The position numbers and the translations under genes are program-made. From contig OW203737.1 of assembly GCA_934045075.1 (NCBI GenBank), positions 3,051,965 to 3,115,964 of the forward strand: 64,000 bases of DNA, read 5' to 3'. The notes under the pieces are model-generated. The model ran no database searches. It had not been told where the DNA came from and was given only the letters and a program-made list of their open reading frames with translations. Positions 30,224-40,369 of the stretch are shown in pieces. This DNA is from Yponomeuta sedellus (taxonomy: Eukaryota > Arthropoda > Insecta > Lepidoptera > Yponomeutidae). Position 1 is the stretch's first letter, and each line of letters begins with the position of its first letter.

Positions 30224-30384
30224 ACGCCAATAAATCAGCATCGTGGAGAGAGTTTACGTTTGATTAAGGGCTGATTTTTCAATAGTGAGATAACTTTTAT
30301 TCCTCAGATAAAAGTTATCTGACTGTTGAAAAATCAGCCCTTAATCAAACGTAAATTCTCTCCACGATCCTGATTTATTGGCGT
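30224..30384. mobile_element. long hairpin element, 77-bp arms
   Basis: Arms 30224-30300 and 30308-30384 mirror each other with four mismatches around the 7-base loop TCCTCAG. The outer ends read ACGCCAATAAATCAG. It is almost nothing but stem, so it is either a fold-back MITE or a local inverted duplication. Confidence 0.9.
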
Positions 30385-30477
30385 CATCATCAATTAGTAG
30401 TTAACATGTACACTTCTACTTACTTACTACGTACTTTCATCCCAAGAAATATAAATATAATTTAAAACTTCTCACTA

Positions 30478-30544
30478 TGACTATTGTACTGTATATTTGT
30501 AATTATGTTTCGTTTGTTTTTTCCTGGTGTACAATAAAGAATAT
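30478..30544 (+). repeat. CR1/Jockey-type LINE 3' end
   Basis: TTGTAATTATGTTTCGTTTG, then CCTGGTGTACAATAAAGAAT and ATTCTT. It contains the AATAAA-like element and leads without a break into the pentamer array. The same end occurs at 35520 and 47075. Confidence 0.85.
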
Positions 30545-30880
30545 TCTTATCTTGTCTTGTCTTCTCTTGTCTTGTCTTGTCTTGTCTTGTCTTGTCTTGT
30601 CTTGTCTTGTCTTGTCTTGTCTTGTCTTGTCTTGTCTTGTCTTGTCTTGTCTTGTCTTGTCTTGTCTTGTCTTGTCTTGTCTTGTCTTGTCTTGTCTTGT
30701 CTTGTCTTGTCTTGTCTTGTCTTGTCTTGTCTTGTCTTGTCTTGTCTCGTCTCGTCTCGTCTCGTCTCGTCTCGTCTCGTCTCGTCTCGTCTCGTCTCGT
30801 CTCGTCTCGTCTCGTCTCGTCTCGTCTCGTCTCGTCTCGTCTCGTCTCGTCTCGTCTCGTCTTGTCTTATCTTATCTTAT
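30545..30880 (+). repeat. (TCTTG)n-(TCTCG)n pentanucleotide array
   Basis: About 67 pentamers. TCTTA/TCTTG occupies 30545-30745, pure TCTCG 30746-30860, and the end reverts to TCTTG and TCTTA. The open frames through it (LVLSC, LVSSR repeats) are artefacts. Confidence 0.98.
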
Positions 30881-31465
30881 GACATGTGCTATCATGGGTA
30901 AAAAAAACATGACTATTTTACTTAAAAGATGACTAGTTTATATACCAGGACAATAATTTATCGGAATTACTTCTAGCTAACTATATTTATCGAATAAAAT
31001 AAGAAGTAACTTAAAAGACTAACTTGACGAAAATTTATTGAAAATTTAAAATTCATTTAGTGCTGTGCATATATTTTTTTTTATTAAGTGTGACACGTTT
31101 TGGAACTGTTTTACTTAAAAGTGAGAATGTTTTGTTATATTATAATACGTTTCTTCTGTAATATTTTTCCTTTTCCTACATTCTTCATCTATGACATAAT
31201 TTATACTTTGTTAAATCTATAATGTAAATAATATTATTGTAGCACTCCAGCATTATAACGCCGTTTGTACCTTACTATTTCTCGATTTATTTTTTTGCCT
31301 TCATAGCTCATGCTGAAAATCAGTGCTGACCGGTTTTGCAAGCGTCTCCGGGTGACATATTGCTGAGCATAGGTCAATTTGCCGGGGCCAGTTAGTTTTA
31401 AATTTTTTTATGCCACATTAAGAGAAACGCTTATGCTTATGCACTAGTTTTGTGTAAATATATAA
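30881..31465. other. AT-rich; repeat scrap at 31270-31400
   Basis: GCTCATGCTGAAAATCAGTG and GGGTGACATATTGCTGAGCA at 31305-31370 form a repeat whose inverted partner is at about 31838-31905, on the other side of the SINE at 31466. The rest is featureless. Confidence 0.4.
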
Positions 31466-31714
31466 ATAAATATTCATGGACATATTACACAGATCGCGTT
31501 AGCCCCATACTAAGTACAACTAAATGTCTTGTGTTACAGGTGCTAACTAGACGATAGATTTAATACAATAAGTACAAAAATAACATTCGGAGACCCAAGA
31601 CAAACTAGGAAAAAGCTAAGAAAGTTCGCTTCCTAATTTGACCCGGCCGAGGAGCGAACCCGAGACCTTCGGTTTACAGTCAGCGTGCCTATCCACTGCG
31701 CTACCGAGGCCGTC
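31466..31714 (-). repeat. tRNA-derived SINE (GGCGCAGCGG type)
   Basis: Minus-strand copy. The head shows GACGGCCTCGGTAGCGCAGT (A box altered from GGCG to AGCG) and the B box GGGTTCGCTCCTCGGCC, also altered. It is more degenerate than 18121. Confidence 0.8.
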
Positions 31715-32149
31715 AATGTTGAATTTGTGTTTCGGCAATAGTAAACTTTCATTTTATAGAATAGAGCAAATAGGCACATAAAATCACAATAAGATAAACT
31801 TCACATAAAACTTATCACTAATATGTACCAAAAAGGTCTCCGCTCAGCTTTGTGCCATGGTTGAGCCACGGCGCTGATTTTCAGCGGATGCCTTACATAT
31901 ATATTAAAAGATATAAAACATTATTTCGAGTTTCGGACAATATAAACATTAAACAACATTTGACATTAACATAAGGTACGTGACAATTTTTCTGTAAGTC
32001 TTTTAATTGGTACATATGCATATACTAAAACATTATATCGAGATGACACAGAGTAGGTAATTACTAATTTTAATCAGTATCACATTTGGCCTAAGATTGG
32101 ACTGAAACTCAGACTCAGTGTGTAAATAAGATTTATGAATGAATGAATA
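31715..32149. other. non-coding, inverted repeat partner inside
   Basis: At 31838-31905, CAGCTTTGTGCCATGGTTGA and GGCGCTGATTTTCAGCGG mirror the scrap at 31305. Nothing else recognised. Confidence 0.4.
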
Positions 32150-32262
32150 AAAATTATTTATTGCACTAAAATTTGTACAAAGGCGAGCTTAATACTAGAT
32201 AGTATTTTCTTCCAGCTAACACACGATAATGCGGTCAGTGGAAGGGGTAGTGCCAGTAAACA
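32150..32262 (-). repeat. LINE 3' end (TTATTGCACTAAAATT type)
   Basis: GAATGAATGAATAAAAATTA at the left is the tail. TTTGTACAAAGGCGAGCTTA and TTCTTCCAGCTAACAC follow. The related 3' end is at 41945-42050. Confidence 0.6.
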
Positions 32263-33030
32263 ATATAATATAAGAGTGATTTATAACATAACCTAGGTTA
32301 ATTAAATATAAGAAATTTATCACAACAAATTTTCACTTTTAAGAAGCAGTCAGAAAGTAGCATCTTAACTCTATGGCCGAGAATTGACTGTGTCAGTGAC
32401 ACGTGCTTCCCCGGCCATTAGGGGGCGTATTTCAAACTACCCCCGAATGCGACAAGTTGCCGGATACGGACTATTGTGTAGTGCCATAATTACACGACTT
32501 TTACTTTAGTTCAAGTTTCTCGTTTTGCTCCACGGAGAAACTTTTAACGAGCGTCGGAATTATTGGGTCCACTGTTAGTTTGACGCACGATTGCGTTGGG
32601 CATCCGAGAGTGTACAGACGCCCTATCACATCATTAGGTACTTTTTTTGCCTTGTTAGTAAAAGCCGTGTCAGATTTAAGTTCATCATTTATTTAATTTA
32701 TTTATTTGGGAAACAAACGGTTTAATATTATTGTTTACACGGACATATAGAAGTACATAAACCAGAGAAGTTTACACTAATAATTATTGCATAAGTTAAC
32801 AAGAACAGATTTTAATTAAGTAATAAATTGAATTAACAAATTGAGTCAAATTACACCAAAGGGAATTAAATCATATTAAATAACATAACATTGTTCTTGT
32901 GATTCCGTTCAACAGACTGTTCTTCTACTTAATCTGTTTCTTAAATTAAACATCTCTTTGAATAACTGTTCAATTCAATTAATTTATGGAATTCACTGTG
33001 CCAAAATAGTAGCAATACCACTCGCTAACG
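32263..33030. other. non-coding, nothing recognised
   Basis: GC-richer patch at 32370-32620 without an ORF or known motif. The rest is AT-rich. Confidence 0.35.
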
Positions 33031-33200
33031 GTAAAACAAAAGGTTTTCGAGGATCCTGTGTGTCTGAGGTGTTCAACTACTTGAAACTTTATAACCCTTG
33101 AAATTAACATTCCGTGATGGGCACGGGCGGTAATTAAGCCCATACTCTCTCTTTCTTAGAGAAGGCCTGTGCCCTGCAGTAGGACGTATATAGACTACAC
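33031..33200 (+). repeat. F-family repeat
   Basis: AGGTTTTCGAGGATCCTGTG, GGCACGGGCGGTAATTAAGC and CTCTCTCTTTCTTAGAGAAG+GCCTGTGCCCTGCAG. A clear single unit of the sequence triplicated at 18841. Confidence 0.6.
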
Positions 33201-33421
33201 AGTAGCCTATATGTTAGACAACATTTTGCCACGAGATCGTGTAGCTTTAAATAACTCGAAACGCTAAATCGTTTTAGTTCATGACATGCCTGTATGCACG
33301 CCTCAGTTCGATCTCAAAGGGATATTGCATGTTACATGGAAATGATCTCACAAATCTTTTCCCAGAGAATTTCAATATCCGGCACTGAAAGGCCACTTTA
33401 AAGCACATAATATTATATTAT

Positions 33422-33567
33422 AGGTCGGTTGTCGAGACGTATCTCTGCGCGAAATCACCCAGTGAAGCCTGGCCAGCCAGGGTGATTAGACCACACCCCA
33501 CAAACTAGGTTTGTGAGAGGCCAAGCAAGTTCTGGAGAGGGATGTATATATTGTATTGATTGTAATC
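33422..33567 (+). repeat. interspersed repeat (CTCTGCGCGAAATC type)
   Basis: ATCTCTGCGCGAAATCACCC, GAAGCCTGGCCAGCCAGGGT and AACTAGGTTTGTGAGAGG. A second start, ATCTCTGCGCGAAACAG, lies at 33608. I recognise the style as a lepidopteran interspersed repeat but cannot name it. Confidence 0.45.
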
Positions 33568-33828
33568 TAAAAAAAAAATAACCAAGACTAATATTATTAT
33601 TAGGTATTATCTCTGCGCGAAACAGAATTTTAGCACAATCACTTACCCTGGTTGCAAATTAGGATATCCTGTGCTATTTAGGAATAAGTTTTCTTTTATT
33701 CAGTTTGCAATAGCGACAGCGTTTGTAGGGTTCCGTATCGAAACGGGATCTTATTGTCCACTACGCATGTGTGACCCATATATAAGTTTATCTTTTTACC
33801 GTGATGCGGGTTGTTATAGTGGATTTAA

Positions 33829-34173
33829 GCGCTCGTCGCCTAGCCGTACCGAGGGATTGGAATCAATCAATTGAGTTAATCAACAACAGGCGCAGTCAGG
33901 TGCAGGATGGGTGACAGTACCGTGATTACTGCTAGTCTTTCCAAGCCCTTTATGCTTCCCAAGCTACGTTAAGCCGTTGGTGCCGCCTGTCATGTAATGG
34001 CAGTCGTTAAGCCATGTCAGAGGCCATAGGGCGGCTTGAAAACTTCTGACAGGCTCGCCACTGTCTTACAATCCTCCACCAACCCAGACTTGGCCTCCGT
34101 GGTGGAGTATGGCCTATCCTTCCTGCGATGCAGGAAGAGAGCCTCAGCAGTGGGGATATACAAGGGTTGATAT
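33829..34173 (+). repeat. 5S-derived SINE, full length
   Basis: The head ACAACAGGCGCAGTCAGGTG then CAGGATGGGTGACAGTACCG resembles the 5S C block with one change. The full body and the end GGATATACAAGGGTTGATAT are present. Confidence 0.85.
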
Positions 34174-34403
34174 GAACAGGTGGTCAGTACATGCGGGTTA
34201 TTATAGCAAATTTCTCAATAAGGCAAAGGATAAAAAGCGAGCTGTTCTGTGTTGGGTTGCACGGCCGTTGGTATAAAATGAAACGTTTTCAAGCATTTAC
34301 TAGACAGTGGTATAGTAGTTACCACCTTAAATTGAACTTTATGACATCGAAATAAAGTCCAACACTAATGCAAATTGTGTACTAAGTCTGCCTGTTTAAC
34401 AGA

Positions 34404-34750
34404 TTATCATCAACCCAAAATGTCCCCACCGAGGGACACGGGTCTCATCCTTGAGAAAGGTATAGGCCATACTCCACCACGGGGGCTAAGTCCGGATTGG
34501 TGGAAGCTTGCAAAACTAGTGGCTGTTCTTACTGTCAGAAGTTTTCAAGCCGCCCTAAGGCCCCTGACTTGGCTTAACAACTGCAATCTATCGACGGCAG
34601 CTGGCACCAACTGCTTAACGTGCCTTGCGAAGCACGGAACCGCTCGGAAAAATGATACTAGTTTTTGTCATCGACGATCACCTATCCATGCACTGAACGC
34701 GCCCTATGTTGCTTAACCTTTGTGATCGTTTAAGATCACTCAAGCAGCTG
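34404..34750 (-). repeat. 5S-derived SINE, old subfamily
   Basis: Shares the variant positions of 26196-26535: CTTGGCTTAACAACTGC, CGACGATCACCTATCCATGC and GATCGTTTAAGATCACTCAA. Confidence 0.75.
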
Positions 34751-35264
34751 GGGATAATTAAAGAGATAATTTAGCGTAGTAATTGAAAAACTCTCTGCGT
34801 ACCCTTATTATGGACGATTATCCTTCAGCTTTTTCGTAATGAATATTCAAGAACCGAACCTGGTTTCTCTGTATCGAAATCTTGAAACGTTGCTTCTTGA
34901 ACAGTCGAAACTACGGTGAAATGGAGCAAACCAATTTTAAAGCAATTCCTCACTTTCTCAAACTTACAAAGTTCGTTTAAATATTGAAGCTGCATATTAT
35001 AGAAGAAAGTATCAGTTTTAGAGCATTGTGAGTGCTATTATTTTTAGTACAAAATATTGATTCAGTGCCCGTGTCTTCGTTCACGTGGTAAAGATTAGCC
35101 AAGAGTTTTTGAAATCGTATAACTACTTTCGGAGATTACCCCCTACATACATAAGTACTTACAATCATATAAAAGGTTGTAAACCAAAACACGACTTAAA
35201 GTGATAATGACTAACTCCGAACATGACACCTACCTACTATAACAACCCCATTATAAAGATAATA
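34751..35264. other. AT-rich, nothing recognised
   Basis: No ORF or family match before the pentamer array begins. Confidence 0.35.
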
Positions 35265-35519
35265 TGAGATGAGACGAGATGAGATGAGATAAGATGAGAT
35301 GAGATGAGACGAGATGAGATGAGATAAGATGATATGGGACGGGACGGGACGGGACGGGACGAGACGAGACGAGACGAGACGAGACGAGACGAGACGAGAC
35401 GAGACGAGACGAGACGAGACGAGACGAGACGAGACGAGACGAGACGAGACGAGACGAGACGAGACGAGACGAGACGAGACGAGACGAGACGAGACGAGAC
35501 GAGACGAGACGAGACGACA
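35265..35519 (-). repeat. (TCTCG)n pentanucleotide array
   Basis: On the plus strand: mixed GAGAT/GAGAC/AAGAT at 35265-35335, a short (GGGAC)4 block, then uninterrupted GAGAC to 35514. On the minus strand it therefore starts as TCTCG and diversifies towards its distal end. The two opposed frames across it are artefacts. Confidence 0.98.
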
Positions 35520-35605
35520 TGAGAATATTCTTTATCGCACACACCAGAAAATAATTGCAGAGACAACAGTTACAAAAAAAGAAGTTAAAACCTTACCTTT
35601 TTACA
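35520..35605 (-). repeat. CR1/Jockey-type LINE 3' end feeding the array
   Basis: The minus strand reads TTTTTTTGTAACTGTTGTCT, then TTATTTTCTGGTGTGTGCGA+TAAAGAATATTCTCATG, and continues into the pentamer array. It matches 47130-47222, where the tail is only a few TCTTA units. Confidence 0.85.
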
Positions 35606-35619
35606 ATATTATGTACTAG

Positions 35620-35800
35620 CTAGTGCCCGCGACTACATCGGCGCAGGATTAGTCAACTCGTTTCTGGCATATCAAGTTGTCTTTATCTAAATAAAGATCA
35701 TTGTCGACCTGTTACCCTAGATTTATATAAATCCGCTCAGCCACTTTGCTTGATTGAATAACTAACATCTTCACAACCTTTCACATATATAATATTAGAA
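35620..35800 (+). repeat. RTE-type LINE 3' terminus
   Basis: TAGCTAGTGCCCGCGACTAC, TCGGCGCAGGATTAGTCAAC and the ATATATAATATTAGAAGG end resemble RTE 3' UTR ends in insects. Confidence 0.55.
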
Positions 35801-35844
35801 GGAATTGTTATGTGGAAGTTTAGATAGCGTATATATTGCGATGT

Positions 35845-36180
35845 TGGTTGAAGGGTAGGTAAAGGACATCTCAGGCGGACGTACTTTAATCAAATGGGGT
35901 GTGTGTATGCAAAGATGAAGATAAAAAGTACCACGTATATATTATATTGAGAATAAGGATGGAAGGGCCGATAAAGGACGTTCCAGGCGGACGTACTTTG
36001 ACCAAATGGAGGAAGTATTAGCAAAAGGGAAGTTAAAAAGTACCCGGAACTCGCGTGCGTTCATACAACTACTAAAGAACGTTGTGTTTTATTGAGGATC
36101 TGTCAGACATCGTGGCAAGTGGCACACTCTGGTCTCTGCCTACCCCTCTGGAATACAGACGTGAAGTTATGTTATGATTA
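35845..36180 (+). pseudogene. VSAYPS-type LINE C-terminus, partly duplicated
   Basis: Two overlapping starts of the same block: GGCGGACGTACTTTAATCAA near 35876 and GGCGGACGTACTTTGACCAA near 35988, about 110 bases apart. The ending follows: GATCTGTCAGACATCGTGG, CTCTGGTCTCTGCCTACCCC and the tail near GAAGTTATGTTATG. It is riddled with stops. Confidence 0.65.
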
Positions 36181-36912
36181 TATTATGTAGATAGCGTCTG
36201 AAATTATTTTGGGGCAGGATTGAATAATTATTCATATTAAACTATTATTTTTACAGTGCCTTCAAATAGGTCCCAATTTTAAAATACTTGTTTGCACACT
36301 CCCACGCACCCAAGTTGCCCCGTCCCAAATTACCACCCTGTATAATAAGCATATTTACCCTGATAATACGCAGCATTTAGCCCTAAAACCACCCCGACGT
36401 TCCCAAAACCACTTACGAGTAAGGCATTTAGAACAAAATCGTTCATTTTAAGCAATCTACGTAAACTAGGGCGCACATTTTGCCGACAACATTAATTTCC
36501 CACTGCGTCTATCAAAAAACGCTCTTATAGCCAACGTATTAAGGGCTCCGTCGTAAAGCGTTGGGTGTTAAGGCTACGTTGGCAAGGTTATACGTGTCGC
36601 GAGTAGAACCTCTTAGGGAGTTGGTAGCATTCTCATACACAGCGGTACTACTTCATTGCACCTTTCATATTTCGACGTTAAGGTGGAGTTTGGGTTGCCT
36701 GGATGCATTGTGCATAAAGCTATTTTTAAGAAAATATCTAAGAACGTGACATAGAATAGTGTGCTTAATTTACATGATAGATGAACCAATCGTACCCAGG
36801 ACATTTAGATGTAACCGAGAATAGTTTAGCCAGACGCTCGTTCTCAGTAGGTAATACATACCACATAAGCCTTTCCATTTTAGTTACAAAGTAGCCAGTA
36901 GCGTTAAGATAA
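36181..36912. other. non-coding, nothing recognised
   Basis: Contains a patch around 36480-36640 with GC-richer sequence but no domain-bearing ORF. Confidence 0.35.
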
Positions 36913-37546
36913 CTGTCTACAGTCTATTTATTCCAACTTGTTCAATTTAATACACAAGATTCTAACCATAAACCTTAAATCACGCATAAACCTCCCAGGT
37001 TTTTGTGATTTTGATTTGTTTAATTTAACTATTTACACTTATGTGCCTTAAATAAATAAATTAAAAAAAAAAAACCTCAAAATTGACATTTGATGCCAAA
37101 CCTAGATGTTTTCTCGCGAGTTCAACCTAATTAGAGGCTAAAAAGTTCCACCCATGCCGGGACTCGAGCCCGCGACCTCTGGCTAACCGTGGCAGCGCTC
37201 TCCCAACTGAGCTAATGGGGGACTACCGGTTACTAAAATTACTCACAGGGCTCATGAATATATTATTTTTTATTGCATTAATTAACTAATTAATTAAACA
37301 TAATTTAACATTAATTAGCTAAGGACAATTATTTTAAAAACCTGGTACTACTAGGTTTTGTCCTTAGCATGGGTTAATGCAATAAAAAAGAATATATTCA
37401 TGAGCCCTGTTAATAAAATTGACAGTGCGTTATCTTAAATATTTCAGGTTGCTTAATTTATGGAAATACGGCAGATTTTGACTAAAAGTCATACTATACA
37501 GGTAGAATCTTGTTTACTAAAATGGACAAGAAAGAATTAATAGACC
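36913..37546. mobile_element. MITE M3, inverted copy with nested insertion
   Basis: Termini AGTCTATTTATTCCAACTTG (left) and ACAAGAAAGAATTAATAGAC (right) match the 9112 copy in reverse. GATGTTTTCTCGCGAGTTCA and TTTATGGAAATACGGCAGAT are its interior. The interior is split by T-family material at 37128-37411. Confidence 0.75.
37128..37411. repeat. T-family module plus palindromic tail, nested
   Basis: A minus-strand tRNA-like module (37145-37232 region) is followed by a separate palindrome. ACAGGGCTCATGAATATATT at 37246 mirrors AATATATTCATGAGCCCTGT ending at 37411, with family tail sequence TTAATGCAATAAAAAAG on the inside. Confidence 0.7.
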
Positions 37547-37556
37547 TTAGAGTCCA

Positions 37557-38195
37557 TATCAACCCTTGTATGACTCCAATGCTCTTCCTGCATCGCAGAA
37601 AGGTTAGGCCATTCCACTATGTGGGCCAAGTACAGGTTGGTGGAAGATTGTAAGACAGAAGCGGGTCTTACTGTCAAAAGTTATCAAGTCGCCTAGATGC
37701 CTTTGACATGCCTTAACGCCTGCCATTACATAACAGCCGGCAGCAACGGCTTACCGTGCCTTGCGAAACACGGAAGTGCTTGGAAAAAATACCACTAGCC
37801 GTAGTCGCCGGACGGTCACCCATCCTACACCTGACCGAGGCTGTTGTTGCTTAACTCAAGTGTGTAATGGTGCAAACCGCTTTGTACCATTTTTTTATAT
37901 TTCTTTTCCTTTCCATTTTCAAAATTTAAAGTTACGTCACCCATTTTCGAGATTTTCCTCATTTTTTGCCATTACTACATTACATCCTGACTAGACCTGA
38001 CTGTTTTAATATTTATTGAAAGTTATACAAGCCTATATTGGCTCAACGTGAGAAAATCTCGAAAATTGCTGACGTAATTTTAAATTTTGAAAATGATAGA
38101 CAGAAAAGAAATACAAAAAATGGTGTAAAGAGGTTTGCATCGTTACAAGTTATTGATTTCAATCACTCGATTCGACTGGACACGAGCGCTCCTGT
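37557..38195 (-). repeat. 5S-derived SINE split by MITE M8
   Basis: The body lies at 37557-37862 and the 5S head resumes at 38148 (TTGATTTCAATCACTCGATT). The family normally reads TCAAGTGATTGATT without interruption here, so 37863-38147 is an insertion. Confidence 0.8.
37863..38147. mobile_element. MITE M8 with ~100-bp inverted ends
   Basis: TGTAATGGTGCAAACCGCTT, TATTTCTTTTCCTTTCCATT and AAATTTAAAGTTACGTCA on the left are mirrored on the right down to AGGTTTGCATCGTTACA. A 3-4 base duplication (AGT/AGTT) may flank it. A half-copy lies at 51549-51690. Confidence 0.8.
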
Positions 38196-38625
38196 ACGAC
38201 TGTAGGGTACCCGGATATAAATGTTGTAGCCGACTGCGCTAAAGGAACAACGTGTGGCGACATTAAGCTGTCACCGCGAACAAAACCCCAGCTTAAGCCA
38301 TCTAGGCGCGGCTGGCAACACTCGGCGTAAATAATAAGGCTTGGCACAGCCACGGCGCGTCTTTCAATCTCGCTGCGACGCTTGAAGGCTATAGGGGTGT
38401 TTGTGGTCTACAACTACACTTAGGTAAAACTGTAATAGACGGGTCTTGTCCCGTACAAAATGGGAAGAGTTTTTACAATTTTTGGCACTTCTAGTACTTT
38501 TATAATAGTTGCTTTTATAAAGATTTTCGACAACTATCAGTAGTTGTGTAGTGTAGCGCCAGAGTTTTTGTTGGGTAAAGGACCCACCTAAACACTAATA
38601 CTTAAAATCTAATGAGAAAACAAGG
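38196..38625. other. non-coding, nothing recognised
   Basis: GC-richer at 38210-38400, no ORF with features. Confidence 0.35.
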
Positions 38626-39017
38626 CACTTACAAAGTCTGTCTTCGTCGACGCCTCTCGAATTGGCAGCCGGCGCCGTTTGGGACGGGTGCTCTAAAAGG
38701 TCTGGGGATCCCTAGACTTCCCCGTCTATCCCAAGAGCTCTTTCCCCAGAAAGCTACCTACCTTCAGTGCACTTTCAAGGCACCACATTTTCGCCAAATG
38801 GGAATATTTTGGGCGATCCGTCGCCCGACAACAAAACACTGGGATCCGTCCCTGAACTTATTTCGCACTTCACACGAAGATATAAGCCCGGCAATCTAAT
38901 TGCCACACAATTTTGGGAAATCACACGTTCAACAAGCAACAAACAAGAGGTCAATTTTTCAGCTCATCTGACAGATGTCAAGTAAATCCGCCCGTGCCAC
39001 CCACGTGACAGATGTCA
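38626..39017 (-). promoter_or_regulatory. possible promoter and first exon of a minus-strand gene
   Basis: On the minus strand, two copies of a TGACATCTGTCA near-palindrome (TGACAGATGTCA at 38969-38980 and 39006-39017 on the plus strand) are followed downstream by a CpG-containing, relatively GC-rich 300 bases. These end in a consensus donor, AGACTTTGTAAGTGCC. The exon has no long frame, so it would be mostly 5' UTR. No downstream exon was recognised. This is a guess from composition and motifs. Confidence 0.3.
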
Positions 39018-39273
39018 AGTGGGTGGGTTAAAAAATCAAACTTCTATTCTAAACGGTTATTGAAACTTCTTTTATCGATTCCCCAGCTTATCTCGGGATT
39101 GACTGACAGCTAAACATATTCAATTTCATATTTATGTACCGCTTATTTATGTGTATCAACTATAAAATAGTATCGTCTAATATTTTTTAGTTGCGCCGAC
39201 TACCCGTCATTCAGTTTCCGTTTCTTCTTTTCCGTCAATGGTTGTCTGGAAGAAATTACTTTTAGTAATAAGG

Positions 39274-39425
39274 GGAGGGCTATGTCCAGCAGTGGACTAA
39301 TATAGCCTAAAGAAGAAGAAGAAGAATAAGGCCGCCACTTGTACTGTAATGTTATTTTTTAAGTCTCTTATGTAATCCCTGGTGTACATGCAATAAAAAT
39401 ATTCTTTCTATCCATCTATCTAAAC
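39274..39425 (+). repeat. RTE 3' UTR scrap then CR1/Jockey 3' end
   Basis: GGGGAGGGCTATGTCCAGCA and CTAATATAGCCTAAAGAAGA (RTE-like UTR) are followed by AATAAGGCCGCCACTTGTAC, CTGGTGTACATGCAATAAAA and ATATTCTTTCTATCCATCTA, a CR1/Jockey-type end with a tetramer-like tail. Confidence 0.65.
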
Positions 39426-40083
39426 AGAGCGTAACATTTTCCTTAAAATAATTCGAACTGACGGCTAGCTAGCAGAGCTGTTGTAAACCCTCCATATCTA
39501 CAACGAAACACAACGAAAAAAAAAATCCGTCTATTACAGATAGACGACTTGGAAACCTAAAGTTAGCGATTACCTCGCGTTTTCTCACGATGTTTTACTT
39601 TACAGTTTGAGTGTATTTAACTGACCAGTAACAATACAAAAGCTTAAAATACAATAATAAATCACAGTGCCGATAAACATAAGACCTATGCTGTCGAAAT
39701 ATTCACCCCTATATTGTCCCTACTCGTATCAGCACAAACTAAGAAAAGACAGAAAGTTCTAGTCGACTGCGGAGCCCAAAACGAGGGCAATGAATTTGTG
39801 TCATTTAATTTATCCATTTTATTGTATACTTTTCTAGAATAACATTCCTAAAGATATGTGTACCTATAATGCGGTTCGAAAAATGTTTAAAGTACACTTT
39901 GTGACAATAGGGCTACTACAACTTAAAGGATTATTTGGATGACAATGACGTTTGGAATTAGAGGTCATATAATAATTATGTAAACTTTACTGTGAATTAA
40001 GGACCTTGACCTTGATTTTAAATATAGCCGAAAGCAATTAATAAGAGTCAATGACGAAGTTATTCTTTCTCACTTGTTGATTG
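39426..40083. other. non-coding with faint LINE C-terminus
   Basis: At 39895-40015, GGGCTACTACAACTTAAAGG and ATTATTTGGATGACAATGAC resemble the LINE ending at 29940. Otherwise nothing recognised. Confidence 0.4.
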
Positions 40084-40156
40084 ATATCAACCCTTTGTAT
40101 GTGTTGAGGCAGGAAGGTTAGGCCACACTCCACCATGGGAACCAAGTCCGGGTTAT
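40084..40156 (-). repeat. 5S-derived SINE, terminal scrap
   Basis: TATCAACCCTTTGTATGTGT joined by a deletion to GGCAGGAAGGTTAGGCC and CCAAGTCCGGGTT. Confidence 0.7.
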
Positions 40157-40159
40157 CTA

Positions 40160-40360
40160 ACTGTGGACAACATAATGAGGAAGCTCGCGGTTGGTTGGTT
40201 TCACACGTATTGACTGGTCTTTCCTGAGGGCTAGGCCGACTAAGCCGTCAGGACGGTATAGGTACTCGGCCTAAAAACAATGTCCCAAGCACTGCAGCGT
40301 CCGAGTGATCCCTTCACCCATCTAGTCTGAGTGGAGTTGCCACTGGACGCGTAAAAGTCA
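40160..40360 (+). repeat. headless relative of the 17083 SINE
   Basis: GAGGAAGCTCGCGGTTGGTT, TATTGACTGGTCTTTCCTGA, CCGTCAGGACGGTATAGGTA and GCCACTGGACGC follow the order of 17220-17440. The tRNA-like head is absent. Confidence 0.65.
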
Positions 40361-40369
40361 TCTCGAAAC

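Noticed and set aside
30477..30932. LVLSC/LVSSR repeat proteins of 101-151 residues
   Set aside because: Pentamer array translated in three frames; all frames are open because the unit has no stop.
35237..35619. DETRR / SSRLV repeat proteins on both strands
   Set aside because: Pentamer array artefact of the second LINE tail.
38612..38899. 95-codon plus-strand frame starting MRKQGTYKVC
   Set aside because: No domain, no signal; more likely the antisense of a possible minus-strand 5' exon.
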